NCBI GenBank assembly: GCA_007570785.1
Contig: ML661902.1
Location: 2,098,373-2,162,372, forward strand
DNA: 64,000 bases
Reading direction: 5' to 3'
From: Antilocapra americana
Lineage: Eukaryota; Chordata; Mammalia; Artiodactyla; Antilocapridae
The position numbers and the translations under genes were made by a program. Below the pieces are notes generated by a model. The model worked only from the letters and a program-made list of their open reading frames with translations. It ran no database searches and was not told the origin of the DNA. Positions 51,149 through 63,155 of this stretch are shown here, piece by piece (positions within the stretch are counted from its first letter, which is position 1; each line of letters opens with the position of its first letter).

Positions 51149-53115
51149 GTTGTCGTTCAGTCGCTCAGTAATGTCTGGCTCTTTGCGACCCCATGGACTG
51201 CAGGACGCCATGCTTCCCTGCCCTTCACTATCTCCCAGAGCTTGCTCAAACTCATGCGCATTGAGTCGGTGATGCCATCCAACCATCTCAAGCTTTGTTG
51301 TCCCCCTTCTCCTCCTGCTTTAATCTTTCTCAGCACCAGGGGATTATCTAATGAGTCAACCCTTCATATCAGGTGGCCAAAGTATTGGAGGTTCAGCTTC
51401 AGCATCAGTCCTTCCAGTGAATATTCAGGACTGACCTCCTTTAGGATGGACTGGTGGGATCTCCTTGCAGTCCAAGGGACTCTCAAGAGTCTTCTCCAAC
51501 ACCACAGTTCAAAGCCATCAATTCTTTGGTGCTCAGCTTTCTTTATAGTCTAATTCTCACATCCATACATGACTACTGGAAAAATCATAGCTTTGACTAG
51601 ATGGACCCTTGCCAGCAAAGTAATGTCTCTGCTTTTTAACATGCTATCTAGGTTGGTCATAGCTTTTCTTCTAAAGAGCAAGCATCTTTTAACTTCGTGG
51701 CTGCAGTCACCATCTGTAGTGATTTTTGGAGCCCCTGAAAATAGCCTGTCACTGTTTCCATTGTTTCCCCATCTATTTGCCATGAAGTGATGGGACCAGA
51801 TGCTATGATCTTAGTTTTCTGAATGTTGAGTTTAAAGCCAACTTTTTCACTCTCCTCTTTCACTTTCATCTAAAGGCTCCTTAGTTCTTTGCTTTCTGCC
51901 ATAAGGGTGGTGTCATCTGCATATCTGAGGTTACTGATATTTCTCCCCGCAACCTTGATTCCAGCTTGTGCTTCATCCAGCCTGGCATTTCACATGATGT
52001 CCTTTGCATATAAGTTAAATAAGCAAGGTAACAATATACAGCCCTGACATACTCCTTTCCCCGTTTGGAACAAGTTCACTGTTCCATGTCCAGTTCTAAC
52101 TGTTGCTTCTTGACCTGCATACAGATTTCTCAGGAGGCAGGTAAGGTAATCTAGTATTCCCATCTCTTGAAGAGTTTTCCACAGTTTATTGTGATCCACA
52201 CAGTCAAAGGCTTTAGAGTAGTCAATGGAGCAGAAGTAGATGGTTTTCTGGAACTCTCTTAATATTTCTATGATCCAACAGATGTTGGATCTCTAGTACC
52301 TCTGTCTTTTTTAAATCCAGCTTGAATATCTGGAAATTCTTGGTTCATGTACTGCTGAAGCCTAGCTTGGAAAATTTTGAGCATTACTTTGCTAGCATGT
52401 GAAATGAGTGAAATTGTGCAGTAGTTTGAACATTCTTTGGCATTGCCTTTCTTTGACACTGGAATGAAAACTGACCTTTTCCAGTCCTGTGGGCACTGCT
52501 GAGTTCCCCAAATTTGCTGGCATATTGAGTGCAGCACTTTAACAACATTGTCTTTTAATGAAAAGCTATCATATGAAATAGCTCAACTGGAATTCCATCA
52601 CCTCCACTAGCTTTGTTCATAGTGATGCTTCCTAAGGCCCACTTGACTTTACATTCCAGGATGTCTGGCTCTAGGTGAGTGACCACATCATCATGGTTAT
52701 TTAGGTCATTAACATCTTTTTTGTATAGTTCTGTGTATTCTTGCCACCTCTTCTTAATATATTCTGTTTCTGTTAAGTCCATATCATTTCTGTCCTTTAT
52801 TGTGCCCATCTTTGCATGAAATATTCCCTTGGAATCTCTAATTTCCTTGAAGAGATCTCTAGTCTTTCCCATTCTATTATTTTCATCTGTTTCTTCGCAT
52901 TGTTCACTTTAGGAAGGCTTTCTTTTCTCTCCTTGCTATTCTTTGGAACTCTGCATTCAGATGAGTATATCTTTCCTTTTCTCCTTTGCCTTTAGCTTCT
53001 CTTCTTTTCTTAGCTTTTTGTAAGGGTACCTCAGACAGCCATTTTGCCTTTTTTCATTTCTTTTTCTTGGGGATGGTTTAGATCACTGCCTCCTTTACAA
53101 TGTTATGAACATCTG
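51149..53115 (-). mobile_element. BovB LINE, 1.97-kb 5'-truncated copy
   Basis: The longest BovB here. It runs in reverse from the 3' end (GTTGTCGTTCAGTCGCTCAG) through most of the reverse transcriptase. Minus-strand fragments in order include KWALGSITMNKASGGDGIP, WPQDWKR-like CPQDWKRSVFIPVSKKGN, GVCQGCILLPCLFNLYAKDI, GLKLNIQ-like FKLNIQKTKI and SHEVKRCLLFRRK. Frameshifts and stops separate these pieces. The right end lies upstream of the RT; the AP endonuclease domain is missing. Confidence 0.94.
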
Positions 53116-53117
53116 TC

Positions 53118-53158
53118 TATATATATACATATACATATATATATATATGTATATATAA
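53118..53158. repeat. (TA)n / (CATA)n microsatellite
   Basis: Alternating TA and CATA units directly at the 5' truncation point of the BovB copy. Self-complementary and likely unstable in length. Confidence 0.88.
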
Positions 53159-53204
53159 TCTTTATATTACATAGTTTCTTTTGCAATATTCATTTTTCAT
53201 ATAT

Positions 53205-53521
53205 TTTTAAAATTTTATTTATTTTATTCATTTTTGGCTGTTCTGGGTCTTTGTTGCTGCACAGGCTTTTCTGTTGTTGCAACGAGCAGGGGCTACTTTC
53301 TAGTCGTGGTGCGGGGGCTTCTCATTGCGGTGGCTTCTCTTGTAAAGCTCAGGCTCTAGGGCATGGGTTTCAGTAGATTCTGCTCTGAGGTTCTAGAGCA
53401 CAGGCTCAATAGTTGTGGCACATGGGCTTAGTTGCTCCTTTGCACATGGAGTCTTAGTTCCTTGACCGGGGATTGAACCCGTGTCTCCTACTCTTTACCA
53501 CTGAGCCACCAGGGAAGCCCT
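53205..53521 (-). mobile_element. CHR-2-type SINE
   Basis: In reverse: T/A-rich tail (TTTATTTATTTTATTC), body with GTTGCTGCACAGGC, GTTGCAACGAGCAGGGGC and CTCATTGCGGTGGCTTCTC, and a tRNA-like head GGGATTGAACCCGTGTCTCC ... CCACCAGGGAAGCCCT. The body differs from Bov-tA and matches the older cetartiodactyl CHR family. Confidence 0.88.
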
Positions 53522-53989
53522 TGATATTAGTTTTGTAATGAAATTTTAAATCTTTAGAATTAGTTCTATTTTTCCCTTGTTCATTACTTGATATTTTATA
53601 TAAATTATTACAAATTCCTTATTCTTAAGAGCTGTTAATTTTCCTTCATTTCTTAGTTGAAATTATGTATCTTTGGGATAATTTTTTTTCCTTAAAATAT
53701 GTGAATTGTCTATTTTCAGATTTCTTATCTATTTCAGATTGTTTCTCTGCCACCTTAACTTGACTGGGTAACACTCTTGAAATTTAACCTCTCTTTGAAT
53801 CAAAGGACATAACATTTCAGAAAGTTAAAAGTGCCTCCTTAACTTTGTGGAATGTGGGTGGTACAGATTGTTTCATGACCCCTAAACAAGCCCCAGTGAT
53901 AAGCTAGGTTGTCTTTCTTTTAATCACCCCATTTGAGGTCTATTTTCAATTACTATCCTATCTGAAGTTTCAAGAGTAACCCCTCCTAA
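53522..53989. other. Anonymous upstream sequence
   Basis: No gene or classified repeat recognised. Confidence 0.5.
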
Positions 53990-54270
53990 CCTCTTGAAGA
54001 ATCTTGTTGGTGACCCTAAGCAGAGCAGTTTTCAATAAAGTGGTAGAAGCAGAGCCAAGATTGAAAGGGAATAAAGAGAATAAATTCTGAGGAAATGAAG
54101 CAACTGATATAGACTATTCTTTCAAGAAGGCTGGTTAATGAAGGGAACAGAAGAGCAGCAGAAGTATCTAGAGAGGAGACTGGTTGAGAAGATATTTTTG
54201 AGTTGAGGGAGACTTGTACATTCCTAAAGGAAAAGAGAAGAGAGCTCCTGGGGCAGAACAGGTTAAAAAT
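53990..54270 (+). repeat. Ancient mammalian repeat, same family as 30370-31480
   Basis: TTGTTGGTGACCCTAAGCAG, AGCAGTTTTCAATAAAGTGG, CTATTCTTTCAAGAAGGCTGG and GGGAGACTTGTACATTCC match the downstream part of the same old, unnamed repeat family. Non-coding here. Confidence 0.45.
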
Positions 54271-57200
54271 GCCCACGAACAGCGACTGATGTGTGAGGCA
54301 ATATTCCAAAGAGGATCAAAGGGGTTAAGGTCAGTATACAATTACCAAATATATGCTTTGAGATCCCAAGGATGTGATTTTTCACAAAAGTCTTTTTTTT
54401 TCTTTTTAATAAATCTCTAGAGTAATTTGGCAAGCCCCACTCCTCAGAATTTCTAAATTTGAAACAGGATTTACTTTTTTTAGTCAGACTTTCCCAAAGG
54501 AATAAAAAAAAAAGCACCTAAAATTTTGTGATGAGAATAAATAATGCCAAATTAGTTCTGTTCACCTGCTGATTTCTAGTGTATTTTGACAACTTCATTC
54601 TTGTCTCTGATTTTTAACCATGAGCATGAGAGACTTGACTCCAGAAATGATCATGGTATATGCCATTTAGCTTGGTAACTATTTTATTGACAGAAGCTAA
54701 AAGAATTTGTTTTTATTCATAGTTGTACATTATTTTCTATTTTAAAAATTTCATTGAACAATGGTGCAATTGGTAATCAGTAGAACACTTTTCTATTAAT
54801 ACATCCTCTTTATCTCAAATGCTGTCACTAAAGGATTTTGGGGTCTCTATTTTAGTTGGTTTAAAATCATTTTCCTTAACTGCTAGTGACTGTGCCTGTG
54901 TTTATGTAGACAGACACAACTCTTCTCCTATGATGAGAGTAATGGTGTAATGAAAAAAACATTTATTGGATGTGTATTGGCATAGCACCTGTTGTTTATA
55001 CACATCAACACTGAAAATGGAAATGCCTAGACTGATGAGCTAGATATTAATCAAGTTAGAATTAGCACTAGACTTTACATGCATTACTCCCCAAACGCTG
55101 GAGTAAATGGCTTATTCCATACACCACATATTCAAATTTGCATATGCTAATATTTTAAAAATTATGCATGCTTTAATAATTTATTGGAAAGCTAAGTTAA
55201 AAGAAACTATTTTGAAAATTATTTTAAATAAACATTAATATTCTAGTGTATTTGGGAAAAATGGAATTGAAGGCATATGATCTTATGGGGAATTGTTCTT
55301 AATTACCTTCAGACATATGACTATTACAGGGTTTTCAATTTAAGCAGACATACTGTCGTTAGAAACAAATTTTCTGACTATATCAGGTGGACTTTCTCAT
55401 TTGTCCCTAAGAGACTATCTGGCATGAATCAGTAACCCAGAGAGTCTTTCTGGAAATCTGGAAACTGATTTGTATTGCTTATGCTAATAAGCAATACAAG
55501 TTTAATAATGTGATTTAATTAATTCATTTAACATATGTACTTTAATCAGGATTGACAGATAAAGAGATTTATTTAAAAGTATACATAATTAAGTTTATAT
55601 TGCTCAAATGGACATAATCAATAACTTAAACTATTCTAATTATTTGACTAGGACACAGGGAAATAAAAAATATTTGAGCTGTCAACAAATATTTTGTCAA
55701 CAAATTCAAGAATGAAAATTAAATTCTCATTTAATATTTAGTTTTTAGCCCCTAAATATCCCAAAAGATCCTTTGCAAGCTAAATGAGACGAGCATAGAC
55801 TATAATGGAGATAAAATGATCACAAGCTTATTATAAAAAATTTAGACTAGAAATCATAGGCTGTACTCCATCAGAAAAATAAACAAAGACAATGAACAAA
55901 ACAAAAGCATGAATCGGGTGCAGTTTTCCAACACCTAGAGCAGATTAAACAAAGCATGTTTATTTTTATAAGCATTTTCACAGCTCAAACAACCTAAATT
56001 TAAAAAGAATCATAGGACCTTCTTACAAAGTAAAAATGCAGACTCTAAATGATGACTAGTTTGTGGAAACCTAAATAAGGAAACTGAAACTGAAGATGCT
56101 ATGGGACCAATAAATGAAGGCTCAAGGAGAGGAGACTGGCCTGATGTTTCTGATGCTGAATTTTAAAAATACATATATAAATGGACAGAAATGTTTCTTC
56201 TGTTTTTGCTAGCTTATAAGACTTTGAACTTTAACAAAAAGATTAAAGATACAGTTATGCAAGGCTAGCATCACTGTATATCTTGAACTCAACGGACAAA
56301 AGTGACAGTGACTGCTTAACGCCCCGCAGATCTGCTGTCAAACTCTAATTTTCTAATTTCCTGGCAAACAAACGAATGCACTGTACTCATCTATCAGTGG
56401 ATTTCATGGACAGTTCTGTTCATGTGAGAAGCATTGACTTCTGAAGAGGTGGAGTTGCAGGCTGGCAATACATCCGACACTGACATTCCCAGGGATTTAT
56501 GCTCACAGAAAGGAAAAAGTTACTCTGACGTGTTCAGTGACTATGTGAAACTGGATGCTCACATCGCCAATAAAGACCTGACACTTTCTCTTCATTATTA
56601 ATTTTTTGTTGACTAGTTAGATTTGTTGGTTTGTTCATAAAAATTGTGGAGTATGCTCCAGAGAAGCCAGGCAAACATCCCTGCCTGTGTTACCCTGAGT
56701 AGCCTGGAGACTGACAGTGAGGCTAATCCTAACTCTCAAGTCTATGTGACCTTCATCAAATCAGTGGTATCTGACTGAGATCCAGATTTGTTAGTTGTAA
56801 ATGAAACCTATCATCTAGATTACTTCCATAGTAGTGTTTCCCAATCTAAAGTTTTCTTTGTAATACAATACAGGCATTCCAATTGACACAAAGGCAGAGT
56901 CAGAACATGGGCATCAGAATGCTAAGTGGGGTACCTGGAGCACCTTCAAGGTTCACATTAGCAGAAAGATTTATTCTTCAACTTGCTGGAATTTTTCAGA
57001 TATTTATAGCAGCAAGTTAAATAAATTTTTAAAATGATGACTCATCAAAGAGTTGTCATTTTCACTATAACGCCTTTCCTCTAAACAGACTCGAATTCTT
57101 ATCTTCTATGAATGAAATGAGTAGAATGAGTAGAAAACCGATCCCCTATCATTATAAAATAACACTTTAAGGACCTGGCAGGGAGCGGGATAAGATTCCG

Positions 57201-58810
57201 GGCACACTTTAAAGTGGGTAACGTCTGTCTTTCAAGCACCAGTCTTTCTGTTGCTTCAAATTTTCCTATCTGCAGTGGGAGGGAGGCCTTTCTCCCATGG
57301 ATGCAATGTGATTCAGGGATGAAATGAGAGACTGTGTGGGGTGTACAGGAATAGAGTAGCTGGCATTCAGCATAAGTGAGGGAAAGTCCACATTGAGAAT
57401 TCAAGGTAAGGCCTCTATCTCTGCCCCCTTGGCACTTTGTTCATCAGCTCATTCAACAAGCATTAAGAGTGGCTTGGATTAAAAACCGATGTTCATGAGT
57501 TAGGTCATCTTACTCATTGATGTATTAAAAGCTTCACAACTTGTGAAGAGCGCATCCGTATGTCTCTCCTCATTCCTCTTTGTTACAGTTTTTCCAGTGT
57601 TGTTCTTTCCAGGTCCCTTGCCAACTGATATAATCAACTTGAGAGCTATTCCTATGATTCAACATAGATCTGCATCTCAGGCCATCACTCCTTCCCTGCC
57701 AACTAGACAACTAGATGTTCTATTCCTTTGAAGGATTTTCCTTAGACACTGTCTTTTAGGGCCACCTGAGTGGAACCATAATGCAGTGCCCGTCAATTTT
57801 CAGGCGTTTGTTAACACATAGTGCTGAGCCAGAGATGCAAGTTAACAAAGAAGTGACAAGGTGATAGAAATAGATACCATGGGATTCCGAGCTACCCACT
57901 CATTCATTTTTGCAGAGCCTTCTGGATCTGCTGAAACTCTATCTCATTCAGACCATTCTGATTTAACGCTGGAATGTGTCTGTACATATACAAGTCTGTG
58001 ATTCAGTGGACTTTCACATGGGCAATGGGAGTGCATAGTTGCTCAGTGTCCCATGGTCAGATCTTCAGTCTCTACTAAAGCCAGTCAGGAACTGGTTTTC
58101 AAATGGAAAATGATTAACGGCAGAAGAGGACATGACCTTACTCCAAAATCCTAGAGCTTTCCTGTCAGGGCTAACCAAATACTCCATAGATCCTCTCCAT
58201 CTGCCACAAACTCTTTGAATACAAATTGGTCTGCTGAGTCCTAAGGCTTAGGTGGCTAAACAGTTTACACCATACTTGTAACTAGAATATTACAAGTATT
58301 AGAATATTTTTAGGCTCTAATTATAATATCATTCAACATTTCCCTATAGATTATTCAGTAATTAAACTGGAGCAACATGCCCAAATGTATTATAAGTAGC
58401 CCCTGCTAATCCAAGAAGACTCACTAAATTGTGTCTCTTTCTTTCTCCTTTTAGAAAGGCTCTCATCACACACTTTAGATAACACAGAGGCCTAGAAACT
58501 TCACTTATGTGAAGAAACCTGTACTTTCATGGGGTTTACCTCCCATCCTGTGGCATATCTGTTTCAGCAAAGCACTTGGGGTGCTTGCCAGTTCTTACTT
58601 ACCAGATCAAATGGGCCTAAAAGACCTAATAAGACTGCATATTTAGTTGGCACCACAACTTGGCAGCTCTTAGAGTCAGGCCGTGGGTTTCATCCTCGGC
58701 CATATCTGCTCTGCAGCAATGGGTGATAGGCCTTCCTTTCACCATACAGGTTTTGTGATTTTCCGTTTCACAAGGACTCCAGCATTCAAGCCTTTCAATT
58801 TGTCCTCTGC
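54271..58810. other. Long anonymous upstream interval
   Basis: A 4.5-kb AT-rich interval without young repeats or recognisable genes. A perfect 12-bp inverted repeat with a 6-nt loop is at 55470-55499. Short open frames (e.g. 57099-57404, minus) have no recognisable domain. Confidence 0.55.
55470..55499. repeat. Perfect hairpin-forming inverted repeat
   Basis: TTGTATTGCTTA (55470-55481) and its exact complement TAAGCAATACAA (55488-55499) are separated by TGCTAA. No T-tract or conserved small RNA feature accompanies it. Confidence 0.8.
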
Positions 58811-59043
58811 ACTTTACACACTCGGCTTCCCATGTGGCACTAGTGGTAAAGAACCCACCAGCCAATGCAGAAGTAAGAGACATGGGTTTGATCCCTGAGT
58901 CAGGAATATCCCCTGGAGGAGGAAATGGCAGCCCACCCTAGTAATCCCATGGACCGAGGAGCCTGGCAGGCTACAGTCCAAAGAGTGGCAAAGAGTTGGG
59001 CACGACTGAAGCAACTCAGTACGTATGTACATACTTTAAACAC
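58811..59043 (+). mobile_element. Bov-tA SINE with target-site duplication
   Basis: The insert 58822-59032 has head CGGCTTCCCATGTGGCACTA and B-box region GGTTTGATCCCTGAG. It is flanked by ACTTTACACAC (58811-58821) and ACTTTAAACAC (59033-59043), one mismatch in 11. Confidence 0.94.
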
Positions 59044-59393
59044 CAGAGAACAGTGAGAAATAACCAGCTCAAGCCATGATTTTGTAATCACCGTTGTCCC
59101 CAAAGTGATCAAGTGTTACAGTCACCTGATCTTCAAATATTTTGCCTTTGACATACTTTCTCTTCTGTGCCACCAGGGTGATAATTTGAGTAATAGTGAT
59201 GTCACGACATGCCACAATTACTTGTCACATTTCCCTATGGTAGGGAGGTTATCTGCACTCTTCACAAATGTGTTAACAACTCAGTTACAGAATCCCATTT
59301 TAAAGGTTTATTTCCTGTGATCACTCCTGATGCTAATCATTTTTTTAGAATCTTAGAAAGAAAAAAAAACATCAAATTCAAACCAAGAGACAA

Positions 59394-59572
59394 GGGACTT
59401 CCTGGCAGTCTAGTGGTTTCAGTCAGGTGTGAGTTCGATCCCTGGTTTTGGGAGCTAAGATTCCACATGGCTCAGGACCAAAAAACCAAAACATATAAAA
59501 AACAGAAATAATAAGGTAATAAATTCAATAAAGACATTAAAATGGTCCATATCAAAAAGTTTTTTAAAAACA
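59394..59572 (+). mobile_element. CHR-1-type SINE
   Basis: tRNA-like head GGGACTTCCTGGCAGTCTAG with B-box GAGTTCGATCCCTGG, then CACATGGCTCAGGACC, AAAACCAAAACATA and TTCAATAAAGACATTAAAATGG: the tail region of an older cetartiodactyl tRNA-SINE, distinct from Bov-tA. Confidence 0.8.
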
Positions 59573-59694
59573 TGAGAAACTAAAGAAAAATTACTGAAGG
59601 GACTTTTTAAAATTTGTGGACAAGGTTAAAGGAAACCAATGAGAGATGGCAATGTTCCCTTGGGTTACAAACAGCAGGAAGTTGATAACACTCA

Positions 59695-59726
59695 TCGATA
59701 GATGGATAGACAGATAGATAGATAAA
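59695..59726. repeat. (GATA)n microsatellite
   Basis: Interrupted GATA/GATG/GACA units, about eight in all. Confidence 0.9.
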
Positions 59727-60080
59727 TATCTGTACAACTATACATACATAGTTTTTAGACAGATAACTGACTTGTCTTTGGAAAGTATATGAATAAAAAG
59801 CATGCTTATTTTAGAGATAAGATTATATTTTAAAGTCTATAACAGAATCACCTATTCACACTTTAGTGATATCATAGAATGACCATAATTTTAGCATCAG
59901 TCCTTTAATGCCAATATCAATATTAGCCTGAGATTTAAGCAGCATGAGTATGTATTAGTATTATTCAAATTGTGTTGTCTTTTTGTATGTGGTCACTTTA
60001 AGATCTACCTTTGCATTTTACTGATTTCACACCCTTAAAACTATTTGTGGGGACACTGTATATGCTAGAAAGCAATTTAA

Positions 60081-60450
60081 TGGGTTGAATGGTGGCCCTC
60101 AAAAAGATATGTCCACATTTCAGAACCTGTGAATGTAATCTTATTTGGAAAAGGGATTTTTGCAGATGTAATTAAACTAAGAACTTCAAAATGACATTAT
60201 CTCAGAAAGAGATACTTAGAGGAGAGACACACAAAAAAAGACAAGATAGCCAATGAAGATGGAGGCCAAGAAACATCTGGAGCCACCAGGAACTCTAAGA
60301 GAGAAAGGAGATCCTCTGAAAGGAGCACAGCCCTGCCAACAACTTGACTTCAGATTTCTGGCCTCCAGAACTGTGAGAGAATAAATTTCCGTTGTTTTAA
60401 GCCACCAAATTTGTGTGATTTGTTATGGCAGCCCCAGGAAACAAATATAG
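60081..60450 (+). mobile_element. MLT1-type (MaLR) LTR
   Basis: Begins TGGGTTGAATGGTGGCCCTC and ends GGCAGCCCCAGGAAACAAAT. It contains GAACCTGTGAATGTAATCTT, CTCCAGAACTGTGAGAGAAT and TTCCGTTGTTTTAAGCC, the usual MLT1 order. No internal ERV sequence accompanies it. Confidence 0.78.
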
Positions 60451-60892
60451 TCATCCATAAACATTTCACTTCAGCACATTTTTCTGGTGGAAATGATGCT
60501 AGGCATTCAGGGCACAAAAAATGACTATGGCATAATTCTTTCATTTTCTAAAAGGGCAAACAGACACATTCAATTAACTCAGGAAAATAATGTTGAATTT
60601 GCAGTATGAGGGGAGCACAGAGGCAGAAGTTATGAATTTTGGCAAGACTATTCATGTACTGTCAAGTGGTATGATGAAGTTGGAGTACAAGCATGCATGA
60701 TGGAGAGAGACAAAAGATGAAACTGTAAAAGAACAGAGGAATAGACTTTTAATGACCTTAATTATTATTTTTAAAGAGTTTAGTATTTCATTCTGAAGGT
60801 TAGGCTTTGTTGACTTTAAGCATCAACTCCAAGAGACAGATAGTTGCTACCTGGAGTTTGGTGTTTAGATGGGTTAGGAAGCATATTTGACT

Positions 60893-60990
60893 TACTTACT
60901 CATTCACCAAAAATTTATTGAGACCATGTTGTATGCTAGTGGTATGCTAAGGATATGGAATTTAGTGATTGGCAAGGTACAAACAAACAT
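60893..60990. repeat. Ancient LINE-like fragment
   Basis: TTACTCATTCACCAAAAATTTATTGAGACC ... GGCAAGGTACAAACAAAC resembles a very common old mammalian repeat end (ATTCAACAAATATTTATTGAG type, probably L2-related). The call rests on this short core. Confidence 0.4.
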
Positions 60991-61130
60991 GTCTTTTTTG
61001 AGCATATAAACTAAAAGATAGCAGGGGGAAACCTTGATTGATTAGCCATGGACATTGGGGAGAATATATACTTTCACAGTACACTCATTAAATATGCTTT
61101 CGGACATGGGGAGCTGTTGAGGATTTGCAA

Positions 61131-61327
61131 CCTGATACTGGGAAAGATTGAAGGCAAAAGGAGAAGAGGGCGACAGAGGATGAGATGGTTGGATAGCATC
61201 ACTGATTCACTGGATATGAACTTGGGCAAACTCTGGGAGATAGTGAGGGACAGGGAAGCCTGGTGTGCTGCAGTCCATAGGGTCGCAAAGAGTTGGACAC
61301 AACTTAGTGACTGAACAACAACAATAA
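61131..61327 (+). mobile_element. BovB LINE 3' end, 197 bp
   Basis: Contains only the C-terminus and 3' end: the frame [19 protein letters not shown] ... [20 protein letters not shown] ends at the stop after 61311, followed by an ACAACAACAATAA tail. Strongly 5'-truncated; no clear target-site duplication found. Confidence 0.93.
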
Positions 61328-63155
61328 CTTGAGCAGTCACCTGAATATGACTGTATTTCATGGGGATTACTCAGTTGTTGGGAAGGACAAACTGGGCTGG
61401 AAGGAGACCAGAGACAAAAGGATCTGTGAAACACTAGTAACAATCTTGGAAGAAATTATGATCATCATAATTAGGTAAGAAACAGTGGAAATGGGGGAGG
61501 ATGGCTGGATTAAAATCATATTCCACAAAATTGATAAAGTCTTGTAATTAATTAGATTTAGGGAGTGAAAATGTTGTGGAAGCCTCTGATTGTCTTTAGC
61601 TTGGATTATTACCAGTCTATGTCCACTCTGGTTGTAGAATGCACCATTATTTGATTTATCACTAAGGAAGAAAAAACAACTCTTACTATGACATAATGCT
61701 TTCTAATCTCTTAGAATTTTTTATTTTGAAGCAACTGAAAAAGCTACTTTAGAATTATTTAGACAGAAGACTTAAAAACCATAATTTACTCTTCTGAAAT
61801 GGAAAACATAAGCAAAATAGATGGCTTAAAACATTCCTAAAACTATTTTCCCAATCAGAATTCTAACTCTTATAAATCATTTTTTCTACTCAGAATTGTC
61901 AAAATTCATTTTTTTCATACAGTATTATCATATGGGCCAACAAGAGTCCTCTACTATTGTTTTTGAAATTTTCTTTGAAGTTGTAAGCTTTGAAGCTGGC
62001 ATTTTGTTGATCTTACAAGAGCATGTCAAAGGAAGGCTGTTAGCAATGTCTAGGATTTATATGCCTTCAAGTGATCCTTAAAATTTTTCTTGACTAAAAG
62101 GTCAGGGAATTGCCATTGTCCAGCTCTACTGAGAGGAATAATTAAGATGTTCATGGGGGGACCGGCAATGAAAATTATATTACAACTGTGTCCTGGGCCA
62201 ACAATTAGAAGTCATTAATTATGAGAAGCATCCTGATTTAAGAGATGTTAAAATGAGTGGGAGTGTGCTTTAGAATTGATGAAATGTAGGGACAATGACA
62301 TTAAATAAGACAGGAAGCAGAGGGACATTAAAGATTCAAATTAAATTGCTTCATTGTTATGTAACTAGAAACACAAATAGTATGTATAGCTCTCAGAATA
62401 TTTTAGACGAATAAGTGATAATAGATGTTTTGAACATATGCTTCCTTAAGCTATGTGATGTAATGTTTTAGTAAGATTCCTGGGGTAAATCTGTTAGTAA
62501 TGAAGTATGTATACAGTTCATTGGAAAGTGTATGGTGGCTCTCTGTAGTTCCTTCCCTAGGCACTTTTACAGGAACTGTGATGAGTACTTTTTCTGACAG
62601 ATCACACTTGGGCCAGACAATACAAGCCTAGAAGCCTCCCTGGCTGCTTCTATGAAGTACTGAACCTAAAGAAAACAGTAAACCTCAAAGAGGCATTCAC
62701 CTGGCTACCCTTGACATTTAGAGGGTTTCTGTTCTTTAAAACCATTTAGTGCATCAGAATCTATACTAAAAAGTACTTTGAAAAAGAGGATTCTTTAGGC
62801 TGGTCTCTATTACTTGCGATCTGAAGAATTCCAAGTGACAGTTTTAACCATAGTCAGAGGAAACCAGGGAGTAAAGTGGAAATTTAAACTGTTCTCACTT
62901 TCTATTACATTTTAGCTAGGTTAATAAGCTTTCCAACTATTAATTTCATTTTGAACTCATATTTCAGCTACTGCTTGTTTGTTTTCCTGTTAACATTTAT
63001 AGCAGTGAATGAGAAGTCATTATTTTTAACTTCAAGTTGACACCTTGAAAACATAATAAAACAGATTGTCTTTCAGAAAAAAACTGAGAAATAATAGCAA
63101 ACTTAATGTAGGAGGAGGACCTGTGATACACACATTTTTAGGCAAAACTAAATCA
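61328..63155. other. Anonymous upstream sequence
   Basis: No gene or classified repeat recognised in this AT-rich interval. Confidence 0.55.

Noticed and set aside
59695..59726. CRISPR-like short regular repeat
   Set aside because: It is a simple GATA microsatellite without spacers, in a vertebrate genome.
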